Assembly: GCA_945901195.1 (NCBI GenBank)
Contig: CAMDKB010000223.1
Coordinates: forward strand, 1 to 7,708
Origin: Rhizobium sp. Q54
Lineage (GTDB): Bacteria > Pseudomonadota > Alphaproteobacteria > Rhizobiales > Beijerinckiaceae
Length of the DNA: 7,708 bases
Direction: 5' to 3'
The notes beneath the pieces are model-generated. The model saw only the letters and a program-made list of their open reading frames with translations. It had not been told where the DNA came from and did no database searches. The position numbers and the translations under genes are program-made. Every line of letters starts with the position of its first letter. Positions within the stretch are counted from its first letter, which is position 1. Shown one piece after another: positions 1 through 6,265 of the stretch.

Positions 1-1
1 C

Positions 2-76
2 CCCTTTACCGGGCGGCCAGACATGGCGATCCTGGAAATGAAGGATCTGGGCGACAATGTTTTCTATGGCGGTTGA
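2..76 (+). CDS. C-terminal end of an unidentified protein (partial)
   Basis: An open frame enters from the left edge and ends at a TGA at 74-76. It encodes 24 residues, including GRPDMAILEMKDLGDNV and ending FYGG. I do not recognise the family. The frame is open back to the window edge and the next gene on the same strand begins about 100 bases further on, which fits the end of an upstream gene. With so few residues, a chance open frame cannot be excluded. Confidence 0.4.
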   Translation, partial: PFTGRPDMAILEMKDLGDNVFYGG

Positions 77-177
77 TCGCCGGCAGTGGAAATCGAGTCC
101 AGAACGCAACCGCGCTGGACTTTTCATGTTAAATTCAGATCCCGCGTAACGCGTGTGAAAACCAAGTGGACCCGGTC

Positions 178-621
178 ATGACAGATAACCGCGACTTTCC
201 CGCCCGACCCATTCTGGCCGCCAGTGCCGCTGTCTTCCGTCCTGACGGCACCGTTCTTCTGGGCGCGCGCAGATCGGGTCCATACAGCGATATTTTCAGC
301 CTGCCCGGCGGCCTTGTCGAAACAGGCGAGACACTCGAGGAAGCCGCCTTGCGTGAGCTCGAAGAGGAAACAGGCGTACGCGGTGAAATCATTGCCTTCA
401 ACGGCTGGCGCGAAGTCATCGCTCGAGAGGATGACGGGCGGGTAAAGCGCCATTATGTCATCGCATCATTCGCGGCCCGATGGGTGGCCGGCGATGGCGA
501 ACCAAGCGACGAACTGGGCCAGGTCATATGGGCAGATGAAACCAGGGTAGCGCAACTGCCGCTGACAGGCGGGCTGGCGGAATTGCTTGTCAGCGCGCGG
601 GCGCTTTTCCTGGCCAAATGA
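178..621 (+). CDS. NUDIX hydrolase
   Basis: Small cytoplasmic hydrolase of nucleoside diphosphates linked to another moiety. A complete NUDIX box (pattern GX5EX7REUXEEXGU) lies at residues 45-67 of the 147-residue product: Gly45, Glu51, then RELEEETGV. The Glu residues of this box normally bind the catalytic Mg2+. The N-terminal strand (AASAAVFRPDGTVLLGARR) and the PGG before the box are typical of the fold. The substrate cannot be told: MutT-like, ADP-ribose and other specificities share this box. I chose the ATG at 178, with a weak purine-rich AAGTGGA 7-8 bases upstream. A GTG at 166 in the same frame would add four residues and is the alternative. The stop codon overlaps the start of the next gene, so the two are probably translationally coupled. 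Confidence 0.9.
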   Translation: MTDNRDFPARPILAASAAVFRPDGTVLLGARRSGPYSDIFSLPGGLVETGETLEEAALRELEEETGVRGEIIAFNGWREVIAREDDGRVKRHYVIASFAARWVAGDGEPSDELGQVIWADETRVAQLPLTGGLAELLVSARALFLAK

Positions 622-1133
622 TGCGCTCCTGGTTTTCGGCGCTCGTGCTCCTGGGACCCGTGCTCGTGGGAATTGGAGCCTGCCCTGCGGTTGCCCAGAC
701 GCCGCCGCCGCCCGCTGCCACCGCCCCGGCGAATGAACCGCCGGCTGCCCCATATGAACAGCAATTGTTGCGTCTTTCGGAAATTCTGGGCGCGCTGGCC
801 TATCTGCGCGAGCTTTGTGGCGATCAGACCGAGGGAGACCAATTGCGCGAGCAAATGGCCGCACTGATTGATGTGGAAGCCTCCACGCCTACTCGAAAGG
901 CGCGCTTTGCGGGGGCTTACAATAGGGGGTTCAGAGGATTTGAGCAGACCTACCGTGCCTGTACGCCCAATGCGGAACTCGTTGTATCCCGCTATCTGGG
1001 TGAGGGATTGTCAATCGCACGCGAAGTAGCCAGCCGGTATGGCGGCGGCAAGGTAAAGCACTTCATTTCAGACGCTGACACCTTTTTGGCCGCTATTGAT
1101 TCAATGGCTCAGACCGGGGTTAACCTTCTTTAA
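618..1133 (+). CDS. Exported protein of the TIGR02301 type
   Basis: Protein of 171 residues with a Sec signal peptide: a positive N-terminus (MMRSW), a hydrophobic core, and probable cleavage after AVA at residue 26. A Pro/Ala-rich linker (about residues 27-45) follows, then a helical domain. The pattern LRLSEILGALAYLRELCGD, followed by a second region with FRGFEQTYRACTPNAE, fits my memory of TIGR02301, an uncharacterised alphaproteobacterial family noted for two well-separated cysteines that suggest a disulfide. Here they are Cys67 and Cys115, both in the predicted periplasmic part. Function is unknown. The start overlaps the NUDIX stop: ATG at 618 or 621 is possible (ATGATG), and either gives a working signal peptide. 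After the conserved region there is a tail of about 30 residues (142-171) that I cannot assign. Confidence 0.8.
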   Translation: MMRSWFSALVLLGPVLVGIGACPAVAQTPPPPAATAPANEPPAAPYEQQLLRLSEILGALAYLRELCGDQTEGDQLREQMAALIDVEASTPTRKARFAGAYNRGFRGFEQTYRACTPNAELVVSRYLGEGLSIAREVASRYGGGKVKHFISDADTFLAAIDSMAQTGVNLL

Positions 1134-1181
1134 ATCTCCCGCTCGCAATAGCCCGACTGTGCCGTTAGTGTCTGCTCGACC

Positions 1182-1439
1182 ATGAGCACTCAATCAACAC
1201 TTATCACCGACCGGAACGCCGCCAGCGACGAGCGCCTCGCAGCGCTTTCCTATGTGCGTGAAGCTTTTGCCGAAGCGATCAGCGACGGCATTGAGGCCGA
1301 TTGTTTTGCTCAAGCCGCGCTGTTCACAGGGCTGCAAGAACTCGTCGCGACTTATGGCGAAGACGCGGTTGCAGCTTATGCGGAAAAATTCGCGGAACGC
1401 ATCCGCTGCGGCGAATTCACAATCGCCATCAAGCACTAA
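1182..1439 (+). CDS. Small conserved hypothetical protein (85 residues)
   Basis: Product of 85 residues without signal peptide or membrane segment, so probably cytoplasmic. It is rich in Ala and Glu and mostly helical: a helix around RLAALSYVREAFAEA (residues 18-32), a DGIEADC turn, then a second helical stretch through ELVATYGEDAVAAYAEKF and AERIRCGEF. I recall similar small hypothetical proteins in Bradyrhizobium-type genomes but no named domain. There are two cysteines (41 and 76). No clear Shine-Dalgarno precedes the ATG at 1182. The 48-base gap after the TIGR02301-like gene contains no obvious terminator, so co-transcription is possible. The opposite-strand frame over the same interval (1194-1436) resembles nothing I know. 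Function unknown. Confidence 0.7.
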   Translation: MSTQSTLITDRNAASDERLAALSYVREAFAEAISDGIEADCFAQAALFTGLQELVATYGEDAVAAYAEKFAERIRCGEFTIAIKH

Positions 1440-1462
1440 AGCGTATCTTTAAAAGCATCGAT

Positions 1463-1490
1463 TGACCTTACCTGCCAGCGCGCTAAGCTC
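1463..1490 (+). promoter_or_regulatory. Candidate promoter of the receptor array
   Basis: TTGACC at 1463-1468 is a good -35 match. After a 16-base spacer, TAAGCT at 1485-1490 is a poor -10 match (3 of 6). It lies in the only gap before the first receptor gene and would leave a short leader of about 20 bases. This is inference from hexamers only. Confidence 0.3.
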
Positions 1491-1512
1491 GTGGCAAAAT
1501 TGGGAGGGATAC

Positions 1513-2487
1513 ATGTTGCCCGCAGGAAAATCAGCATTCGTTGCTTTGCTTCTTGCGCTGACCGGCGCAGCGCAAGCACAGGACTATCCATCGCGCCCTG
1601 TCAAAGTGGTCGTGCCGTTTGTTGCCGGCGGCGGGCTTGACGGAATTGCACGTGTAGTGACCGCCAAGCTGCAGGAAGAACTCAAACAACCTTTTGTAAT
1701 CGAAAACCGCGCGGGTGGGGCCGGCAATGTCGGCACTGCCGCTGTCGCCAAATCGCCTGCCGATGGCTACACGATTCTCATGACGACGATTGGTCATACG
1801 ATTGCGCCTTCGCTTTCGACCAACTTGCGTTACGACAGCATCAAGGATTTTCAGCCGCTCACCTTGCTTGGTGAAACATCCATCGTTCTGGTCGTTGACC
1901 CCAAGCTACCAATCCGCAACGTGCAGGAGCTGGTAGCCTGGGCGAAAGCGAATCCTTCCTCCGCAAATTATGGCTCCAGTGGTGTTGGAAATCCCTTGCA
2001 CCTGTCGATGGAAATGCTGATGCGCGCCACGGGGACGAAATTCGTCATGGTTCCCTTCACAAACGACGCCCAGATCCTGACAGCCATTACTCAGGGCCAG
2101 CTGCAGGCAGCCATGACGCCCTACTCGATTTCGCGCGGGCAGATGGAAGCCGGCACGATCCGGGCCATCGCCGTGACAGGTGCAAAACGTTGGCCGCCCT
2201 TGCCGGATATGCCCACCGTCGCCGAACAGGGTGTGCCCGGTTACAGGTCCGATAGCTGGCACGGGATGATGCTGCCTGCGGGCACACCAAAGGACATTGT
2301 CGAAAAGCTCTATTCAACCATCAAGCGCCTGATGGACTCGGATGAAGACATGAAAAAGCGCTATTCGGTTTTCGGTGCCATTCCTGTCGTCAATCGTCCC
2401 GAAGAGTTTGCCAAACGCATCGAGGACGAGATTGCTTATTTCAAGAAGCTTACAGCCGAGATCGGCCTGAAGCCAAAGGACGACTGA
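1513..2487 (+). CDS. TTT solute-binding protein A (Bug/TctC family)
   Basis: Periplasmic receptor of the tripartite tricarboxylate transporter class, which captures a small, usually carboxylated ligand and hands it to a TctA/TctB-type membrane pair. The 324-residue product has a signal peptide cut at AQA|QDYPSRP (residue 22). Family landmarks follow in order: VVPFVAGGGLDGIAR (33-47), ENRAGGAGNVG (64-74), ADGYTIL (83-89), NYGSSGVGNPLHL (152-164), PDMPTVAEQGVPGY (231-244) and LPAGTP (254-259). Length is normal for the family. The ATG at 1513 was chosen because GGGAGGG lies at 1502-1508 and because it begins the signal peptide; the frame is open to 1462 with no comparable start. The usual VPYKG-type segment is replaced by VPFTNDAQI (180-188), a trait shared with C and D. 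No permease gene is adjacent. Ligand unknown. Confidence 0.93.
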   Translation: MLPAGKSAFVALLLALTGAAQAQDYPSRPVKVVVPFVAGGGLDGIARVVTAKLQEELKQPFVIENRAGGAGNVGTAAVAKSPADGYTILMTTIGHTIAPSLSTNLRYDSIKDFQPLTLLGETSIVLVVDPKLPIRNVQELVAWAKANPSSANYGSSGVGNPLHLSMEMLMRATGTKFVMVPFTNDAQILTAITQGQLQAAMTPYSISRGQMEAGTIRAIAVTGAKRWPPLPDMPTVAEQGVPGYRSDSWHGMMLPAGTPKDIVEKLYSTIKRLMDSDEDMKKRYSVFGAIPVVNRPEEFAKRIEDEIAYFKKLTAEIGLKPKDD

Positions 2488-2535
2488 GAGTCGGGATTTG
2501 CAGACCTCTCATTCCTGAACTGTTGAGGTGTAAAC

Positions 2536-3510
2536 ATGAATATCGGTCGACTAACTCTTTCTTCCCTGGCGCTTCTGGCTGGCGTTGCACTTCAAACAGG
2601 CTTGGCTTGGGCGCAGGCGTGGCCCGCGCGAACGATCAAGCTCATAGTCGGTTTTGGCGCGGGCGGCGCCAACGATCTGCAGGCCCGCATCGTCGCCGAC
2701 GCACTGACGCGCAGCCTTGGCCAGGCAGTGATCGTTGAAAACAGAGCGGGCGCAGGTGGAAACGTCGCAGCACAGGCTGCAATCCAGTCTGCGCCGGACG
2801 GCTATACATTGCTGATGGCTCCCACAACGACGATGCTGATTGTTCCGGCGGTCGATCCAAAAATCACATACGATCCGGTTGAAAATTTTACGCATATTAT
2901 CCAGCTTTCGAGTTTTCCACTTTATCTCTCGGTGAAAGGCTCCAACCCCGCGCGCACCGTGAAAGATCTCGTGGATTTTGCGAAAGCCAATCCGGACAAG
3001 GCGAATTACGGCAGCACAGCCACGACGTTTCAGCTCGTATCGGAATTGTTCAATACGCATTCGGGCTCCAAATACGTGCGTGTGCCTTACAAGAGCGGCC
3101 AAGAAATGACAGCGGCGCTTCTTGCGGGGCAGATCACCCTGATATTCAATGAACCGGCGGCCATGATGGGATTTATCGCTGATGGCAGCATCCGCATCAT
3201 CGGCATGACCGGGCGGCAGCGTTCGCCAGATTTTCCCGATATTCCCACGATGGCGGAACTCGGCTACCCCGGCGTGCAGCTTGAAGCGGTTGGCGCAATC
3301 GTTGGCCCCAAAGGCATTCCCGCCGATATCGTCACTCGTCTGCATCACGACATCGACGCCGCCTTGAAAACACCCGAGGTGCGGAAAAGATTTCATGCCC
3401 TTGGCGTAACCCCAGCTGGCGGGCCTGTCGCGCCATTCTCTGCGAATCTTTCAAGCGAGATCAAGCGCATCAGAGATTTTGCGAAAGAGGCGAATATCAA
3501 GCTGGATTGA
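2536..3510 (+). CDS. TTT solute-binding protein B (Bug/TctC family, divergent)
   Basis: Second receptor of the array, 324 residues, signal peptide cut after AWA or AQA (residue 26 or 28) before WPARTIKLIVGF. Landmarks: GFGAGGANDLQAR (39-51), ENRAGAGGNVAAQ (68-80), PDGYTLL (87-93), NYGSTATTFQL (157-167), VPYKSGQEM (183-191), PDIPTMAELGYPGV (234-247). It differs from A, C and D throughout: GGAND instead of GGGLD, STATT instead of SSGVG in the ligand loop, and a VPYKS motif that is closer to the common form of the family. It is therefore not a recent copy of its neighbours and probably binds a different ligand. The Shine-Dalgarno GAGGTG at 2525-2530 sets the ATG at 2536. The 48-base gap from gene A holds no clear terminator, so one transcript is plausible. 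Confidence 0.92.
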   Translation: MNIGRLTLSSLALLAGVALQTGLAWAQAWPARTIKLIVGFGAGGANDLQARIVADALTRSLGQAVIVENRAGAGGNVAAQAAIQSAPDGYTLLMAPTTTMLIVPAVDPKITYDPVENFTHIIQLSSFPLYLSVKGSNPARTVKDLVDFAKANPDKANYGSTATTFQLVSELFNTHSGSKYVRVPYKSGQEMTAALLAGQITLIFNEPAAMMGFIADGSIRIIGMTGRQRSPDFPDIPTMAELGYPGVQLEAVGAIVGPKGIPADIVTRLHHDIDAALKTPEVRKRFHALGVTPAGGPVAPFSANLSSEIKRIRDFAKEANIKLD

Positions 3511-3553
3511 GCATTTCCCCTGCGTCTGGGCACACTGGTTGTAGCGCACAAAA

Positions 3554-3567
3554 AGGAGGGGACCATC
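3554..3567 (+). promoter_or_regulatory. Ribosome binding site followed by ATC in place of ATG
   Basis: AGGAGG (3554-3559), within the longer AAAAAGGAGGGG run, is the strongest Shine-Dalgarno in the window. It is spaced five bases from ATC at 3565-3567. The codon begins the frame of receptor C exactly where a signal peptide should start, so this site decides the start of that gene. Confidence 0.7.
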
Positions 3568-4560
3568 AAGCCCATCTCACTCTATGCGAGACTTACAAAA
3601 TCATCGCTGTACGCGTTGATATTGTTGCTTATGTGCTTGCCCGCAAATGCGCAGGACTATCCCAATCGCATGCTTCGGATCGTCGTGCCATTTCTCGCTG
3701 GGGGCGGGCTTGACGCCAACGCCCGGCTTGTCGGAGCCAAGCTTCAGGATGTTTTCAAGCAACCTGTCATCGTTGAAAACCGTGGCGGACAGGCGGGTAA
3801 TGTCGGCACCAATTATGTCGCCAAATCGCCGCCTGATGGCTACACGATCCTGATCACCACCATTGGCCATGTGATTGCACCATCACTGTGGACCAACCTG
3901 CGCTACGATACCATCAAGGATTTCGAGCCCATAACGATGCTCGGCGAATCCACTGTGTTGTTGGTTGTTGATCCGAAATTGCCTGTGCACTCGGTTCAGG
4001 AACTCGTCGCCTACGCGAAAGTCAATGATGGCAAGTTGAACTACGGCTCCAGCGGCATCGGCAATCCCCTGCATCTATCTATGGAATTGTTCATGCGTTC
4101 AACGGACACGCGCTTCGTGATGGTGCCCTTCACCAATGATGCACAAATTCTGGCGGGAATTACCGGCGGACAATTGCATGCGGCGATGGCGCCCTTTTCT
4201 GCGGCCAGAGGGCATGTGGCTGCCGGAACATTGCGAGCGCTTGGCACGACCCGGCTGCAACGCTGGCCGCTTTCGCCAGATATTCCGACCATCGCCGAAC
4301 AGGGCATACCCGGCTATAATTCAGAGAGCTGGCAGGGTTTTCTGGCGCCCGCAGGCACACCGAAAGAAATTGTCGAAAGGCTTTACGCAGCCATCAAACA
4401 GATCATGACGAGCGATGACGATGCAATGGCGCGTTATCGGGCGGCCGGGTCTATCCCGCTGTTGAACAGGCCGGAGGAATTTGCCCGGCGCATAGAGCTC
4501 GAAGTCGCCTATTTCAAAGACCTCGCGCAAAAAATCGGATTAAAACCAAAGGCCGAATAA
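3565..4560 (+). CDS. TTT solute-binding protein C (Bug/TctC family), probable ATC start
   Basis: Third receptor of the array and a close paralogue of A and D. Landmarks, counted from an ATC start at 3565 (331 residues): signal peptide KPISLYARLTKSS plus a hydrophobic core cut at ANA|QDYPNR (residue 29), VVPFLAGGGLDANAR (40-54), ENRGGQAGNVG (71-81), PDGYTIL (90-96), NYGSSGIGNPLHL (159-171), VPFTNDAQI (187-195), PDIPTIAEQGIPGY (238-251), APAGTP (261-266). The start is odd. AGGAGG at 3554-3559 sits five bases before ATC, and translation from there gives a full Sec signal peptide. No ATG, GTG or TTG occurs in frame between the upstream stop (3508) and a TTG at 3616. That TTG has no Shine-Dalgarno and would give a signal peptide without a positive charge. 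Either ATC is used, or an ATG has mutated and expression is low, or the base is a sequencing error. Confidence 0.85.
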   Translation: MKPISLYARLTKSSLYALILLLMCLPANAQDYPNRMLRIVVPFLAGGGLDANARLVGAKLQDVFKQPVIVENRGGQAGNVGTNYVAKSPPDGYTILITTIGHVIAPSLWTNLRYDTIKDFEPITMLGESTVLLVVDPKLPVHSVQELVAYAKVNDGKLNYGSSGIGNPLHLSMELFMRSTDTRFVMVPFTNDAQILAGITGGQLHAAMAPFSAARGHVAAGTLRALGTTRLQRWPLSPDIPTIAEQGIPGYNSESWQGFLAPAGTPKEIVERLYAAIKQIMTSDDDAMARYRAAGSIPLLNRPEEFARRIELEVAYFKDLAQKIGLKPKAE

Positions 4561-4580
4561 AACCAGCACGGAGGCGAACG

Positions 4581-5570
4581 ATGGCGAAAGTATATCGAGT
4601 TCTTTCACTTGCTGTCAGCCTTCTGGGGTGCTTGTGCACCCAAAGTCCGGCGCGCGCGCAGACACAGGACTATCCCTCAAGAATTATTCGCATCGTTGTG
4701 CCGTTTGTCGCCGGAGGCGGCCTTGACGGCATTGCGCGGCTGCTGGCAGCCAAAATGCAGGACGAGTTCAAGCAGACGGTACTGGTCGAAAATCGGGGTG
4801 GGCAGGCCGGGAATTTAGGTGCGGCTTTTGTCGCCAAATCGCCCGCCGATGGCTACACAATGCTGATCACAACAAGTGGCTTCACAGTCGCGCCCTCTTT
4901 GTGGACAAATTTGCGCTACGATACGATCAAAGATTTCCAGCCCCTGACGATGTTGGCGGAATCGGCGATCTGGCTTGCGGTTGATCCCAAATTACCGGTC
5001 AAAAATTTGACGGACCTGATCGCGCTCGCCAAATCGAAGCCGGGGGCATTGAATTATGGTTCCAGCGGATTTGGCAATCCGTTGCATCTGGCGATGGAAA
5101 TGTTCATGCGCCAGACGGATACCAGGTTCGTCATGGTGCCATTCACCAATGACGCGCAAATCATAACCGCCATGACGAGCGGGGACGTGCATGTGGCCAT
5201 GATCCCTTTCCTTATTTCACGTTCACACGTGGAAACCGGCGCGTTGCGTGCGCTCGGCTTCACGCGCTCGGAGCGTTGGCCCTTGTCGCCTGCAACGCCT
5301 ACGCTTGCCGAACAAGGCCTGCCGGGATTTGACACGCGGGGCTGGCAAGGCTTGTTGTTGCCTGCCGGTACGGCCCGGCCCATCGTCGACAAGTTATATG
5401 CAACCATCAAAGACATTATGGCCACCGACGACATGAAAAAGCGATACGATGCCTTTGGTTCAATGCCACTGGTCAACAGCCCGGACGCATTTGCCAGCCG
5501 CATTGTTGCGGAAGTTGAGCATTTTAAAAAGATCACGCAACAAATTGGGTTGACGCCCAAGGTTGAATAA
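4581..5570 (+). CDS. TTT solute-binding protein D (Bug/TctC family)
   Basis: Fourth receptor, 329 residues, close paralogue of A and C. The N-terminus MAKVYR and a hydrophobic core lead to probable cleavage at ARA|QTQDYPSR (residue 26). A Leu-Leu-Gly-Cys at 14-17 resembles a lipobox, so lipid anchoring at Cys17 is a weaker alternative. Landmarks: VVPFVAGGGLDGIAR (39-53), ENRGGQAGNLG (70-80), ADGYTML (89-95), NYGSSGFGNPLHL (158-170), VPFTNDAQI (186-194), TPTLAEQGLPGF (239-250), LPAGTA (260-265). GGAGG at 4570-4574 sets the ATG, only 20 bases after gene C, so the two are very likely co-transcribed. Near the C-terminus the NRPEEFA of A and C is NSPDAFA. No membrane subunit follows. Ligand unknown, probably related to those of A and C. 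Confidence 0.93.
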   Translation: MAKVYRVLSLAVSLLGCLCTQSPARAQTQDYPSRIIRIVVPFVAGGGLDGIARLLAAKMQDEFKQTVLVENRGGQAGNLGAAFVAKSPADGYTMLITTSGFTVAPSLWTNLRYDTIKDFQPLTMLAESAIWLAVDPKLPVKNLTDLIALAKSKPGALNYGSSGFGNPLHLAMEMFMRQTDTRFVMVPFTNDAQIITAMTSGDVHVAMIPFLISRSHVETGALRALGFTRSERWPLSPATPTLAEQGLPGFDTRGWQGLLLPAGTARPIVDKLYATIKDIMATDDMKKRYDAFGSMPLVNSPDAFASRIVAEVEHFKKITQQIGLTPKVE

Positions 5571-5641
5571 ATTTGGAGTTAGGGGGCGGCAGTCTTCTAT
5601 TTTCGCTTCCATCCCGGCCCATATTCCAGCACACTCTTCCC

Positions 5642-6163
5642 ATGAAAAAGCCTGCGCCCAACCTGAAATCCGTTCCGGTGAAAGAAATCATCGAAGGACC
5701 TTTCACGGATATTGGCCTGCTACCGTCCCGCGTCGCCGCCATGCGCGAGAAAATTCTGGAAGCCTCTGCGACTTTCAATATCGAACAGCTTCGCCCGGCC
5801 ATCGAGCGCAATGAAGTCATGCCGCTGTTTGGTAGAGCCGGGGAACGGCCCAGGTCGTTTGCCAAAGCAATTGAGTTCTTGCGCAACCATTCCTACGACG
5901 GCAATGGCCGCGAAATACTGTTGGTCCTTGAGGCCGTGTTCACAGCCCCTTTTGCCCGCGTGAAGCGTGGTCCCCATGTCATCTTTATCTGGCCAGCGTT
6001 CGCATTGATCCCCCCGGCCGAAATCGATGCTGATCAGGGCGAAGCCATGTTGCGCTGCATCGCCTTTGCGGATCTAGTGCGAGATGGCTTTGCCCGCCGG
6101 CCACCCTATCATCGGGGCGAAATCGGCGAAGACGGCACATGGCATGCGTTTGGAGTTTCCTGA
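5642..6163 (+). CDS. Conserved hypothetical protein (173 residues)
   Basis: Product of 173 residues without signal peptide or membrane segment. It begins MKKPAPNLKSVPVKEI. An amphipathic segment GLLPSRVAAMREKILEAS (25-42) follows, then NIEQLRPAIERNEVMPLFG (46-64), GREILLVLEAVFTAPFARV (89-107), a hydrophobic VIFIWPAFALIPP (113-125), and a C-terminal GEIGEDGTWHAF (159-170). I recall alphaproteobacterial hypothetical proteins with the same order: a GLLPSRVAAMR segment, an EI(L)xxL helix, a V/IWP motif and a terminal DGTWH. I know no Pfam name or function. The ATG at 5642 is preferred over the TTG at 5573, which would add 23 residues of low-complexity leader. Neither start has a clear Shine-Dalgarno. 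It sits between receptors of two transporter classes; no link to transport is visible. Confidence 0.7.
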   Translation: MKKPAPNLKSVPVKEIIEGPFTDIGLLPSRVAAMREKILEASATFNIEQLRPAIERNEVMPLFGRAGERPRSFAKAIEFLRNHSYDGNGREILLVLEAVFTAPFARVKRGPHVIFIWPAFALIPPAEIDADQGEAMLRCIAFADLVRDGFARRPPYHRGEIGEDGTWHAFGVS

Positions 6164-6220
6164 AACTTCAATCCGCGCATTTCGCGCCTATGCCCATTGA
6201 TCTTGCCGTTGATTCCGGCA

Positions 6221-6237
6221 ATGATAAAAAAAATCAT
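6221..6237 (+). repeat. Inverted repeat ATGAT-A7-ATCAT in the leader of the ABC receptor gene
   Basis: Perfect 5-base arms (6221-6225 and 6233-6237) flank seven A residues. It overlaps weak promoter-like hexamers: TTGATC 6197-6202 with AATGAT 6220-6225, spacer 17, and TTGATT 6209-6214 with AATCAT 6232-6237, spacer 17. It could be an operator or simply an A-rich promoter element. Confidence 0.35.
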
Positions 6238-6265
6238 AAGCAACATGCACAGGGAGACGAAAGTC

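Noticed and set aside
143..153. Perfect 11-base palindrome CGCGT-A-ACGCG upstream of the NUDIX gene
   Set aside because: Short, made of CG-rich words that are frequent in such genomes, and not placed relative to any clear promoter.
2551..3396. Open frame of 281 codons on the minus strand opposite receptor B
   Set aside because: It mirrors a well-supported receptor gene, is rich in Arg, Cys and His as expected of an antisense shadow, and has no recognisable domain.
1513..5570. CRISPR-like or other regular short repeat array suggested by repeated blocks
   Set aside because: The repeats are in-frame conserved segments of paralogous genes about 1-2 kb apart, not short repeats with spacers.
6154..6167. 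Small inverted repeat AGTTTC/GAAACT at the stop codon of the 173-residue gene
   Set aside because: Six-base stem of mostly A-T pairs with a 2-base loop and no T run; too weak for a terminator call.
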